In this document: positions 18,224-26,492 of the stretch, in pieces | How the letters are laid out: every line of letters starts with the position of its first letter | Numbering within the stretch: position 1 is the stretch's first letter | DNA from: Eggerthellaceae bacterium | GTDB lineage: Bacteria; Actinomycetota; Coriobacteriia; Coriobacteriales; Eggerthellaceae | Length of the DNA: 64,000 bases | Direction: 5' to 3' | Assembly (NCBI GenBank): GCA_910575165.1 | Contig: CAJTDS010000005.1 | Span: forward strand, 96,349 to 160,348 | Position numbers and translations under genes: made by a program | The notes under the pieces: generated by a model | Seen by the model: only the letters and a program-made list of their open reading frames with translations | What the model was told of the DNA's origin: nothing | The model's database searches: none

Positions 18224-18718
18224 ATGAAAGAAGCAACGACGAAGATAGTGGCGCCTGCGATGTCCCTGCTTATGGTGGCTGGCGCCGGGGCGGGGGTTGC
18301 GGGTGCGGTTGTCGCGCCTGACACCGCCCAGGCGGCCGCGGTGCAGCGGGAGGCCAACCAGGTTGCGAGCGGCCAGGCTCGAGCCTGTGCGGTGCAGATT
18401 GCGGGGGAGTTCGCGTTCAGCCAGGCGGCGGTCACGCCGAACGCCACCATCTCCGAGGTGTTTGCGAAAGCGGCCGCAACGCTCTGTGCGTCCATGCCCG
18501 CCTACAGCGATGCGTGCGCATGCCAAGCTCTTCTGGTGAGCGCTCCGGGTGCTTTCTCGGAGGCGACCGTCGGGCAGCTGTCGGCAGGCGCGGAATCGTC
18601 CAGCTATACGCTCGCCTGCGCTTGCGCGACGAACGCTCCTGGCGGTGGCGCCGTGGCCAACGCGGATGTGTCCGGTTTGAGCTTGGCTGGTTTGGCTAGA
18701 GCGATGGGCGTTCGCTAG
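18224..18718 (+). CDS. Secreted Cys-rich companion protein (locus A)
   Basis: 164 residues with a Sec-type signal (about 1-39, Ala/Gly/Val-rich, probable cleavage after AQAAA). The mature part contains six Cys, including DACAC and the strongly conserved block LACACATNAPGGGAVANA near the C-terminus. Its counterpart at locus B (60722-61213) shares the same block, the same length and the same operon position. No known domain recognised. It starts 20 bases behind the triheme enzyme with ribosome binding site AAGGGGAG, so it is probably co-expressed. It could be an electron carrier, a maturation factor or a structural partner of the enzyme; this is inference from context. Confidence 0.85.
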   Translation: MKEATTKIVAPAMSLLMVAGAGAGVAGAVVAPDTAQAAAVQREANQVASGQARACAVQIAGEFAFSQAAVTPNATISEVFAKAAATLCASMPAYSDACACQALLVSAPGAFSEATVGQLSAGAESSSYTLACACATNAPGGGAVANADVSGLSLAGLARAMGVR

Positions 18719-18748
18719 GAGTGCGTTTCGCCGGACAGTCCGAATAAG

Positions 18749-18797
18749 AAAAAGCAGCGGAAGCGCGGTGCAGTCGGTCGCGCTTCCGCTGCTTTTT
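18749..18797 (+). terminator. Rho-independent terminator of locus A operon
   Basis: Perfect 19-bp stem (18749-18767 and 18779-18797) beginning with five A and ending in TTTTT, 30 bases after the companion gene. It is symmetrical, so it could also work leftward. Confidence 0.93.
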
Positions 18798-18990
18798 CGG
18801 CTAAGCGCGCCGGTTGCGCCTCTGGTTCGGGAAGCCGTTTTCGTGGGCTTGGGTCGGGCGGCTTGCCGATTGGCTATACTGATGGAAACATCGGGCAACG
18901 GCCGCGCGGCGTGGGTGCCGGTTTGGCCGGGCAACGAAGCGATCGAGGTGCCGGCGCCAGCACGGCTGCGAGAAAGGGAGTGCGAGGGCT

Positions 18991-20433
18991 ATGGCGGACA
19001 AGGCGAGCGACATTCATTTCGGGACCGACGGCTGGCGGGCCATCATCGGCGAAGGGTTCACCGAGGAGAACCTGGTGCGCGTGGTGGACGCAGCGGCGCG
19101 GGTGTTCAAGGAGGACGCCGTGGCAGCGGGGCGCAGCTTGGACGAGCCCGGCGCGCTGATCGTGGGCCATGACTGCCGGCTGAACGCCCATGCCTACGCC
19201 CAGCTGGCGGCCGAGGTGGCGGCTACCCACGGCTTCCGCGTGAAGCTGACCCAGGACTATTGCCCCACCCCCACGCTGTGCTGGTCGGTGGCGCGCGATG
19301 CGGACGCGGTGGGGGGTATCATCCTCACCAGCAGCCATAACCCTGCGGAATACCTGGGCGTGAAGCTGCGCTTGGCCGACGGCGGTGCGGCCGGCCCCGA
19401 GCTTACGGACCGGGTTGAGGCCATCCTGGCTGCCGACGAGGGGGTTCCCACCGGCGAGCGCGGCTGCTACGAGGTGGTGGACCTCATGACCCCCTATCTG
19501 GAGGAGCTGCGCGGAATGGTGGATGTGCAGGCCATCCGCGAGGCGGGGCTGCGCGTGGTGGTGGACCCGCTCTACGGCGCCGGTCGCGGCTACCTTGCCG
19601 GGCTGCTGCGCGATCTGGGCGTCGAGGTGGTCGAGATCAACAACGACGCCGACCCCACGTTCGACGGGCTGCACCCCGAGCCTATTCGCCCCTGGGTTGA
19701 CCGCTGCATCGCCAAGGTGCCTGAGCTGGGCTTTGACGCCGGGTTCATCAACGATGGCGACGCCGACCGCATAGGGGCCGTGGACGAGCACGGCAACTTC
19801 GTGAATCCGCACCGTATCATGACACTGGTGGCATGGCATCTGGCCGAGGACAAGGGCATGACCGGGCGCGTGGTGTCCACGGTGACGGCGTCGGCCATGC
19901 TCAAGCGCCTGTGCGACCAGCTGGGCCTGGAGTTCGTGAGCACGCCGGTGGGCTTCAAGTGGATCTACGCCGAAATGCAGAAGGGCGGCGTGATGCTGGG
20001 CGGCGAGGAGTCCGGCGGCATCGGCATCCCGGGCCACGTGATGGAGCGCGACGGGCTGCTGATGGCGCTGCTGCTGTGCGAGACCATGGCCGAGCGCGGC
20101 CGTACCTTGGGCCAGCTGGTGGACGACCTGTTCGCCAAGGTGGGCCGCATGGAGTTCACCCGCGAGGGGCTGTCGCTGACCGACGAGGGGATGGCTGCTT
20201 TCCGCGAGCGCGTGCTGCCGGCGGGCACCTACGAGCCTGCGGAGTTTGCGGGAGCGGCGGTGGAGTCCATCGACCGGCGCGACGGCGTGAAGCTTTCGCT
20301 GGCCGGCGACGCCTGGGTGATGATGCGCCCGAGCGGCACCGAGCCTTTGGTGCGCATCTACGCCGAAGCCCCCACGACCGACGAGGTGGCGACCTTGATC
20401 GCCGAGGCGAAGCGCGTGGTGGAACGGGCGTAA
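18991..20433 (+). CDS. Phosphoglucomutase/phosphomannomutase family enzyme
   Basis: Alpha-D-phosphohexomutase of 480 residues, cytoplasmic, interconverting hexose 1- and 6-phosphates for nucleotide-sugar synthesis. Signatures in order: GTDGWRAII near the N-terminus, phosphoserine loop TSSHNPAEYLGVKL (about 111-124), metal loop NDGDADRIG (about 252-260), sugar loop GGEESGGIG, phosphate loop MRPSGTEPLVRIYAEA near the C-terminus. The variant loop (TSSHNP, as in PgcA-type enzymes) favours glucose phosphate, but the substrate is not certain. Single gene with a strong terminator behind it; the preceding gene belongs to locus A and is separated by its own terminator. Confidence 0.94.
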   Translation: MADKASDIHFGTDGWRAIIGEGFTEENLVRVVDAAARVFKEDAVAAGRSLDEPGALIVGHDCRLNAHAYAQLAAEVAATHGFRVKLTQDYCPTPTLCWSVARDADAVGGIILTSSHNPAEYLGVKLRLADGGAAGPELTDRVEAILAADEGVPTGERGCYEVVDLMTPYLEELRGMVDVQAIREAGLRVVVDPLYGAGRGYLAGLLRDLGVEVVEINNDADPTFDGLHPEPIRPWVDRCIAKVPELGFDAGFINDGDADRIGAVDEHGNFVNPHRIMTLVAWHLAEDKGMTGRVVSTVTASAMLKRLCDQLGLEFVSTPVGFKWIYAEMQKGGVMLGGEESGGIGIPGHVMERDGLLMALLLCETMAERGRTLGQLVDDLFAKVGRMEFTREGLSLTDEGMAAFRERVLPAGTYEPAEFAGAAVESIDRRDGVKLSLAGDAWVMMRPSGTEPLVRIYAEAPTTDEVATLIAEAKRVVERA

Positions 20434-20457
20434 CGGCTGCACTGCTTTCCTGTCGCG

Positions 20458-20504
20458 AATGACGTTTCTGCCGCTGGTTTGTTGGCAGAAACGTCATTCT
20501 TTTT
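20458..20504 (+). terminator. Terminator of the phosphohexomutase gene
   Basis: Perfect 15-bp stem (20458-20472 and 20484-20498, core GACGTTTCTGCC) followed by CTTTTT. Confidence 0.92.
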
Positions 20505-20558
20505 AAGCCGACCTGGGGAAACGATTTCTGAGACGACGATTCTACCAAAAGCGGCGAC

Positions 20559-20604
20559 GCGAGCGACGTTTCTGCCTTCTGCGGTTGGTAGAAACGTCGC
20601 TCGC
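20559..20604. repeat. Second hairpin sharing the GACGTTTCTGCC arm
   Basis: 18-bp stem (20559-20576 and 20587-20604) that reuses the 12-base core of the terminator 100 bases to its left but with different outer sequence. It has one G-U pair in plus-strand RNA. It lies 19 bases from the end of the leftward LuxR gene and may end that transcript, though no U-run is evident. Confidence 0.75.
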
Positions 20605-20623
20605 GGTATGGGATACTGGGTCT

Positions 20624-22285
20624 CTACTGGTCGCTGGGGTTGAACCCCTCCACCAGCTCGATGAGCTCCTGTCGCTTGTGGATGCCGAGCTTCGTGTAGA
20701 TGCGCTTGGAATGGGTGCGCACGGTGTTCTCGGACACGACGAGCATCTCGGCGATGCGCGCCACGGAGTTGCCGCGGGCGATGAGCTCGGCCACCTCGGT
20801 CTCGCGGGCCGACAGGCCGAAATGCTCGCGGACGCGGGCCATCTGCTTCGAGAAGCGGTCGCGGTAGGTGGCGGCGTCGTCGCGCTCGGGCACGGCGGCG
20901 CGCCCGAGGGAGGCGCCGCCTGCGGGGGTCGTGCCCTCGGCCTGCGGTTCGGCTTCCGCGCTCGCCTGCTTCGCCTCCGCCCTGCGCGCGGCTGCGCCCT
21001 CCTGCATGGCGCCCGAAGCCTCGCCCGGCTCGACGGCGACAGGGCGCTTCGCCGCACGCGGTCGCGAGGAGAGCAGCTCGATCTGGCTCATCGACCCTTC
21101 GGCGATGGCGGAACGGAAGCCGCCTTCGCCCACGAAGTACATGATGCCGAGGAAGTAGACGGCCACGATGGCCACGAGCGCCAGCGACGGGATGTGGAAC
21201 ATCGACAGCTGCTCGACGAACGACCCGCCCATGAACCCCACGTCGTGCAGGGCGTAGACGATGCCCCCGAACACTCCGTAGATGAACACCGGGTTGATGC
21301 CCCCGTCGCGCGACACCTGGGCGCATTGGATCATCATGAGCATGATGACCACAGACCACAGGGCGTACAGCACCGCGGCCAGCACCTGGACGTAGGTGGA
21401 ACCCAGAAGCGGCAGCAGCACGAAGGCCGAGGTGACCAGCGGGAAGAAGACCCGGTAGGACACGGCCACGTTCAGATGGACGTTCTTCGCGCTCAGCACG
21501 CCGAGCAGGATGAGCGCGGCGATGAGCGACGCCAGCATCGAAAGTACGTTCACCAAGGCTCCCACCTGCGGTTCCGCCGTCGCGAGCGAGCGCATGATGC
21601 CGGTGCAGAATCCGAGCGCCCCCATGGCCAGCGCCGTGCGCCACACGCAGGCGATCACGTGCTTGTAGGTGCGCGGATGTTCCTTGGGCACGTCTTCGAA
21701 CATGGGCTGGTCGAGGTCGATGGTGCGGCTCATGAGCACGATGGCCAGGCCGAACAGCGGCAGGAAGACGAGCGGGATGAGATAGGCCGTCACGGCCACG
21801 GGGATGAGGTGCAGCGCGAAGTAGAAGATCGACCCCCAGGCGGTGCCGCTGATGAGCGTGTGGTTCCCTTCGTGGGCGTCCATGCTGGCGAACAGGCGCT
21901 GCCAGAGCATGTAGAAGCCCGCCGATCCGATGCCGAGCAGCACGCCGCCCGCGGTGACGAGCGCCAGGGCGGCCTCGTCCAGGTAGATGGCGCCGATGAG
22001 CGAGGACCAACCGATGATGTAGGGAGCGGCCACGGCTTTCACCATGAAACGGCGCGCGCCGTCGGGGAAGAGGTAGGTGCCCGCAGCACTGGCGAAGAAC
22101 GTCACGGCGAAGGCGAGGGACTGGGCGGCGAAGAAGTGCAGCAGGATGTCGGGCGTCTGGAAGCCCATGGGCAGGAAGGGGAACACGCCGCCCCAGACGC
22201 TGGCGGCGTTGATGGCGAGGAAGAGCCCGTAGCCGAGCGAGGGCAAATCGGGCCTTACGGCCTGTATGGCGGCGGGCAGTTCCAC
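20624..22285 (-). CDS. Membrane-bound LuxR-family regulator beside the DMSO-reductase-type operon
   Basis: 553 residues. About 12 membrane helices fill residues 15-400. A low-complexity Ala/Glu/Pro linker follows (about 410-470). The C-terminal LuxR HTH begins near 490 (LSARETEVAELIARGNSVAR, SENTVRTHSKRIYTKLGIHKRQEL). The start is GTG at 22285 with GGGAG 4 bases upstream. Divergent from the dms-like operon; by analogy with other Eggerthellaceae loci it probably senses the reductase substrate in or at the membrane and activates the operon. No N-terminal receiver or PAS domain is present. Confidence 0.92.
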   Translation of the reverse strand: MELPAAIQAVRPDLPSLGYGLFLAINAASVWGGVFPFLPMGFQTPDILLHFFAAQSLAFAVTFFASAAGTYLFPDGARRFMVKAVAAPYIIGWSSLIGAIYLDEAALALVTAGGVLLGIGSAGFYMLWQRLFASMDAHEGNHTLISGTAWGSIFYFALHLIPVAVTAYLIPLVFLPLFGLAIVLMSRTIDLDQPMFEDVPKEHPRTYKHVIACVWRTALAMGALGFCTGIMRSLATAEPQVGALVNVLSMLASLIAALILLGVLSAKNVHLNVAVSYRVFFPLVTSAFVLLPLLGSTYVQVLAAVLYALWSVVIMLMMIQCAQVSRDGGINPVFIYGVFGGIVYALHDVGFMGGSFVEQLSMFHIPSLALVAIVAVYFLGIMYFVGEGGFRSAIAEGSMSQIELLSSRPRAAKRPVAVEPGEASGAMQEGAAARRAEAKQASAEAEPQAEGTTPAGGASLGRAAVPERDDAATYRDRFSKQMARVREHFGLSARETEVAELIARGNSVARIAEMLVVSENTVRTHSKRIYTKLGIHKRQELIELVEGFNPSDQ

Positions 22286-22627
22286 GGTTCTCCCAAGCTG
22301 CGGCGGACGCTTCCGTTCCGCGCGCCTCGCAATCCGGCCGGGGCGCGACGGGGGTCGGTTCGTCGCGCCTGCGCCGGCGGACGGCCGTTCCCCTTCGAGC
22401 AGTATAACGGTACGCGGGAGGCTAACCTATGAGGGACTTCATAATACTTTCGATTAAGAAATATATCTGAGCAGGGAAAATGCAAAATTCACATGGGTTA
22501 TGTGACAAACTCGCCCGCGTCGGTGCCCTACAATCGGCGCTGTCGGGGCGGCTGGGCCGTCCGGACGCGGGCCCGTGACGGGTCCGGAAGAGGGAACGAA
22601 GAGGGAACGAGAAGAGAGGGAGGCACC
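22286..22627. promoter_or_regulatory. Divergent promoter region, LuxR regulator / reductase operon
   Basis: 342 bases without a gene. TACAAT at 22529-22534 is a possible rightward -10; GTGACA at 22502-22507 is the nearest -35-like hexamer but the 21-base spacing is too long for an unassisted sigma-70 promoter, consistent with a need for an activator. The direct repeat AGAGGGAACGA occurs twice around 22589-22610. Confidence 0.4.
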
Positions 22628-25105
22628 ATGACCGATCATGGGAAGACCGCGGTATCCCGACGGACGTTCGTGAAGGGCTCGGCGCTGGCCGGCCTGGGGG
22701 CTGCAACCTTCGGTGCAGCTTCCATGTTCGGCTGCTCGTCGCCGGCTCCCGAGAAGCCGGAAGAGAAGCCCGAGCAGCCGAAGACCCCCGAAGCCGAACC
22801 CGAACGGGTGCCCACGAAGGCTTCCGCGGCGCCGATGGACGACACCGTCGTCTGGACGCACTGCGCCGTCAACTGCGGCAGCTGCTGTGCCTTGCAGTGT
22901 CATGTGAAGGACGGCGAGATCGCCTACGTCGAATCCGACAACACCGGCTCCGCCGAGCTGGGCGAGCCCCAGCTGCGCGCCTGCCTGCGCGGCCGTTCCA
23001 TCCGCCGCTGGCTGCAGAGCCCCGACCGCCTGAACAAGCCGCTCAAGCGCGTGGGCAAGCGCGGCGAGGGCAAGTTCGAGGAGATCGAGTGGGACGAGGC
23101 GCTCGACACCATCGCCGCCGAGATGAAGCGCATCCGCGAGACCTACGGCGACGAGGCCATGACGTGCCACTACTCCTCCGGCGTGTGCCAGGGCCAGGTG
23201 CAGGCGAACCCCGTCAAGCGCCTGCTGAACCTCACCGGCGGCCAGCTGAACTACTACGGGTCGTACAGCTCGGCCCACATCTCCGCAGCTGGCACCTACA
23301 CTTACGGCGGCGGCTCCTACGGCAGCTCGTTTCTGACCATCCAGCCGGGCCAGCTGGTCGTGATGTTCGGCGACAGCCCGGCCGACACCCGCATGGGCGG
23401 CGGCGCGCACACCCATGACTTCGCCTACGTCCGCGAGACCACCGGCTGCCGCGTGATCAACATCGACCCGCGCATGACTGACACCACCTGCGGCCAGGGC
23501 GGCGAGTGGATTCCCATCCGTCCCGGCACCGACGGCGCCCTGTGCGCGGCGCTGGCCTACGAGATCATCAACAACGGCTGGGCCGACGAGGAGTTCCTGC
23601 ACACCTACTGCGTGGGCTACGACGAGGAGACCCTGCCCGAGTCCGCCAAGGGCAAGAACGCCTCCTACAAGGACTACATCCTGGGCAACGGCCCCGACGG
23701 CACGCCCAAGACGCCGGCCTGGGCCGCGGCCATCACGCTCATCCCCGAGAAGCGCATCGTCGATCTGGCCCGCGAGATGCACGAGTCCGATCCCTGCTAC
23801 ATCTGCCAGGGCTACGGCCCGCAGCGTCGCGCCAACGGCGAGATCACGGCCCGCGCCATCATGGTGCTGCCGCAGCTGCTCGGCCAGATCGGCAAGCCCG
23901 GCACCTCCGACGGCCGTCGCGAGGGATCCATGTCTGTGGGCCTGGGCATGATCCCCACGGGCGAGAACCCGGTCAAGACGAACATCCCCACCTTCGAATG
24001 GCCCAACGCCATCCTGCACGGCGAGGAGCTGACCGCGCTCAACGCCGGCGTGCAGGGCGCCGACAAGATGTCCGCCTCCATCAAGCTCATCTGGAACTAC
24101 GCCGGCAACTGCCTGACCAACCAGCACTCGGACATCAACTACACCCACGACATCCTGGCCGACGAGAGCCTGGTGGAGTTCATCGTCACGTCCGAGATCT
24201 TTATGACCGACTCCGCGAAGTACTCCGATATCATCATTCCCGACCTCACCTCCCAGGAGCAGCTGTCCATCTCTTCCGACGGCTATTCGGACAACATGAT
24301 CGCCGTCATCTTCGGCGCCCCGGTCTACGAGTCGAAGTTCGAGCGCCGCGGCATCTACGAGGTGTGCGCCGACCTGGCCGACCGTCTGGGCGTGGGCGAG
24401 GCGTTCACCGAGGGCAAGACCCGCGAGGACTGGCTGCGCCAGATCTACGACGAGTGCCGCGAGAAGCACGCCGACTGGAACATGCCCACCTGGGAAGAGG
24501 GCTACAAGATGGGCGTGTGGAAGCGCAAGCCCGAAGTGAACCTGTCGCTCAAGGCCTTCGTCGAGGATCCGGTTGCCAACCCGCTGAAGACGCCCTCCGG
24601 CAAGATCGAGATCTACTCCGAGAAGCTGGCCGGCTTCGAGGAGACCTGGGAGTTGGCCGAGGACGAGGTTGTCACGGCGCTTCCCATCTACGACCCCGGT
24701 TTCCTGGGCTACGAGGCCTGCACCGAGGAGTACCCGCTGCAGATCACGGGCTTCCACTACAAGGCGCACACCCATTCCAGCTACGCCAACAACGAGGTCA
24801 TCCAGACGGCCGCCCATCATGTGGCCTGGGTCAACCCCATCGACGCGGAAGCTCGCGGCATCAAGGACGGCGACACGATCCGCGTGTTCAACGACTGCGG
24901 CGAGATCCGCATCGAGGCCAAGGTCACCCCGCGCGTCATCCCGGGCAACGTGAGCATCCCGCAGGGCATGTGGCACGACGCCGACATGGCGGGCGACAAG
25001 GTGGACCACGGCGGATGCATCAACACGCTGACGAAGTACCGTCCGTCGCCGTTGGCCAAGGCCAACCCGCAGCACAGCAACATCGGCCAGATCGCGAAGG
25101 CGTAA
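22628..25105 (+). CDS. Tat-exported DMSO-reductase-family molybdopterin oxidoreductase, catalytic subunit
   Basis: 825 residues. A Tat signal SRRTFVKG (10-17) is followed by a possible lipobox Cys (FGCSS) and a Pro/Glu-rich linker. The FeS site CAVNCGSCCALQC with a further Cys in RACLRGRS gives a [4Fe-4S] cluster as in DmsA. The likely Mo-ligand Ser lies in YYGSYSSAHI (about 212-215). Later segments NIDPRMTDT and the C-terminal molybdopterin dinucleotide-binding domain (PLQITGFHYKAHTHSS, HHVAWVNPIDAEARGI) complete the fold. The start at 22628 has GGGAGG just upstream; the frame extends 45 codons more without support. First gene of an operon with FeS, chaperone and anchor subunits. The terminal acceptor cannot be named from sequence. 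Confidence 0.95.
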   Translation: MTDHGKTAVSRRTFVKGSALAGLGAATFGAASMFGCSSPAPEKPEEKPEQPKTPEAEPERVPTKASAAPMDDTVVWTHCAVNCGSCCALQCHVKDGEIAYVESDNTGSAELGEPQLRACLRGRSIRRWLQSPDRLNKPLKRVGKRGEGKFEEIEWDEALDTIAAEMKRIRETYGDEAMTCHYSSGVCQGQVQANPVKRLLNLTGGQLNYYGSYSSAHISAAGTYTYGGGSYGSSFLTIQPGQLVVMFGDSPADTRMGGGAHTHDFAYVRETTGCRVINIDPRMTDTTCGQGGEWIPIRPGTDGALCAALAYEIINNGWADEEFLHTYCVGYDEETLPESAKGKNASYKDYILGNGPDGTPKTPAWAAAITLIPEKRIVDLAREMHESDPCYICQGYGPQRRANGEITARAIMVLPQLLGQIGKPGTSDGRREGSMSVGLGMIPTGENPVKTNIPTFEWPNAILHGEELTALNAGVQGADKMSASIKLIWNYAGNCLTNQHSDINYTHDILADESLVEFIVTSEIFMTDSAKYSDIIIPDLTSQEQLSISSDGYSDNMIAVIFGAPVYESKFERRGIYEVCADLADRLGVGEAFTEGKTREDWLRQIYDECREKHADWNMPTWEEGYKMGVWKRKPEVNLSLKAFVEDPVANPLKTPSGKIEIYSEKLAGFEETWELAEDEVVTALPIYDPGFLGYEACTEEYPLQITGFHYKAHTHSSYANNEVIQTAAHHVAWVNPIDAEARGIKDGDTIRVFNDCGEIRIEAKVTPRVIPGNVSIPQGMWHDADMAGDKVDHGGCINTLTKYRPSPLAKANPQHSNIGQIAKA

Positions 25106-25120
25106 GAGGGGGAGACAACC

Positions 25121-25744
25121 ATGGCCCAGTACGGTTTTCATTTCGACGGGACGCGATGCACCGGCTGCAAGACCTGCGTGCTCGCCTGCAAGGATAAGAA
25201 CGACCTGCCCAACGACATCAACTTCCGCAATGTGCACGAGTTCGGCGGCGGCTCGTGGAAGCAGGACGCCAGCGGCTGCTGGACGACCGACGCCTTCACC
25301 TACCACGTGTCCGTGGCCTGCAATCACTGCGATGCGCCCGCCTGCATGGAGATGTGCCCGCAGGGGGCCATCGGCAAGGACGAGGCCACCGGCGAGGTGT
25401 TCTCGGATCCCGAGATGTGCATCGGTTGCGGGACCTGCGCGAACTCCTGCCCCTACGGCGCCCCGAAGGTGGACGCCACCAAGAAGAAGTCGGTCAAATG
25501 CGACATGTGCGCCGACCGCGTGGCCGCGGGCAAGCAGCCCGTCTGCGTCGAGGCGTGCCCGCTGCGTGCCCTGGACTTCGGCAAGATTGATGATTTGCGC
25601 GCCAAGTACGGCACCGACGCTGAGGTGGCCCCGCTGCCGGCGGCCAGCGAGACGAAGCCGAACCTGGTGATCACGCTTCCCGTGAACGCCAAGAAGGTCG
25701 GCGATACGAGCGGCGACGAGCAGAATCCGCGCGAAATCAAGTAG
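25121..25744 (+). CDS. DmsB-like 4x[4Fe-4S] electron-transfer subunit (first copy)
   Basis: 207 residues with four ferredoxin-type clusters: CTGCKTCVLACKDKNDL, CNHCDAPACMEMC, CIGCGTCANSCPYGAPKV and CDMCADR...VCVEACPLRAL. Passes electrons from the membrane anchor to the catalytic subunit. No signal peptide; it would be co-exported with the Tat subunit. 15 bases behind the catalytic gene, with GGGGGAG ribosome binding site. Confidence 0.95.
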   Translation: MAQYGFHFDGTRCTGCKTCVLACKDKNDLPNDINFRNVHEFGGGSWKQDASGCWTTDAFTYHVSVACNHCDAPACMEMCPQGAIGKDEATGEVFSDPEMCIGCGTCANSCPYGAPKVDATKKKSVKCDMCADRVAAGKQPVCVEACPLRALDFGKIDDLRAKYGTDAEVAPLPAASETKPNLVITLPVNAKKVGDTSGDEQNPREIK

Positions 25745-25781
25745 AGGGATGCGGTAGAGTGAGGCTCGAGGGCTGAGCGCG

Positions 25782-25822
25782 CTGGCGACCTGGGCTATGA
25801 TGCTTAAGGTCGCCAGTGTCTT
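25782..25822 (+). terminator. Possible internal terminator/attenuator between the two FeS-subunit genes
   Basis: 10-bp perfect stem CTGGCGACCT (25782-25791) with AGGTCGCCAG (25807-25816), followed by TGTCTTTTG. The loop contains TATGAT (25795-25800). It would lower expression of the distal genes relative to the first two, or mark a separate distal promoter. Confidence 0.6.
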
Positions 25823-25853
25823 TTGAGGGGATGCGCCGGAGGGAGGAGGCAAG

Positions 25854-26480
25854 GTGCAGCACGGGTTTCACTTCAACGGGCTTCGCTGCACCGGGTGCAA
25901 GACCTGCATGCTCGCATGCAAGGACTACCACGACCTTTCGCCGTCGATTTCATTCCGGCAGGTCTACGAGTACGTCGGGGGCGGTTGGAGCGTCGGCGCC
26001 GACGGTCTGCCGGCGCAGGACGTCTTCGCCTACTACGTGTCCTCGGCCTGCAACCACTGCGCGCACCCCATCTGCACCCAGGTATGCCCCACCGGGGCCA
26101 TGGGCAAGGACGAGGACGGCATCGTGACCGTCGACGAGCGGCGTTGCATCGGGTGCGGGTACTGCGCCCTGTCGTGCCCCTACCGGGCGCCGAAGGTGGA
26201 CCGGGAGGCGGGCCACAGCGTGAAGTGCGACGGATGCGTGAAGCGCGTGCGGGAGGGCAAGCGGCCCGTCTGCGTGGAGGCGTGCCCGCTGCGCGCCCTG
26301 GACTTCGGGCCTGTCGACGAGCTGCGCCGACGCTACGGGGAGGAGAGCGACCTTCTGCCGCTTCCCGACTCCTCGGCCACTTCTCCGAGTCTGGTGGTCA
26401 CGAAGCCGGCCTGCGTCCGCGCCGATGCCGAACGGGTTGCGCGCGAAGGCGCCGTGGCGAACGTCCGAGAAATCGTCTAG
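25854..26480 (+). CDS. DmsB-like 4x[4Fe-4S] electron-transfer subunit (second copy)
   Basis: 208 residues, the same four-cluster layout as the first copy (CTGCKTCMLACKDYHDL, CNHCAHPICTQVC, CIGCGYCALSCPYRAPKV, CDGCVKR...VCVEACPLRAL) and nearly the same length, so a duplication within the operon. Starts with GTG at 25854 behind AGGAGG. The C-terminal ~40 residues differ most from the first copy. The two may serve different catalytic partners or act in relay; sequence does not decide. Confidence 0.93.
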   Translation: MQHGFHFNGLRCTGCKTCMLACKDYHDLSPSISFRQVYEYVGGGWSVGADGLPAQDVFAYYVSSACNHCAHPICTQVCPTGAMGKDEDGIVTVDERRCIGCGYCALSCPYRAPKVDREAGHSVKCDGCVKRVREGKRPVCVEACPLRALDFGPVDELRRRYGEESDLLPLPDSSATSPSLVVTKPACVRADAERVAREGAVANVREIV

Positions 26481-26492
26481 AAGGGATATGCG

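Noticed and set aside
20458..20604. CRISPR-like repeat pair
   Set aside because: Only two copies, in hairpin orientation with different outer sequence and no spacer array or cas genes; explained as terminators.
22454..25852. Very long minus-strand open frame (1132 codons) opposite the molybdopterin oxidoreductase and FeS genes; also 4686-7595 (+), 55136-58468 (-), 44810-47296 (-) and 25823-28087 (+)
   Set aside because: These are mirror frames of strong genes in high-GC DNA. Their translations are rich in His, Arg, Gly and Leu without any motif, and lack ribosome binding sites, while the opposite or alternate frame encodes recognisable proteins with clear starts.
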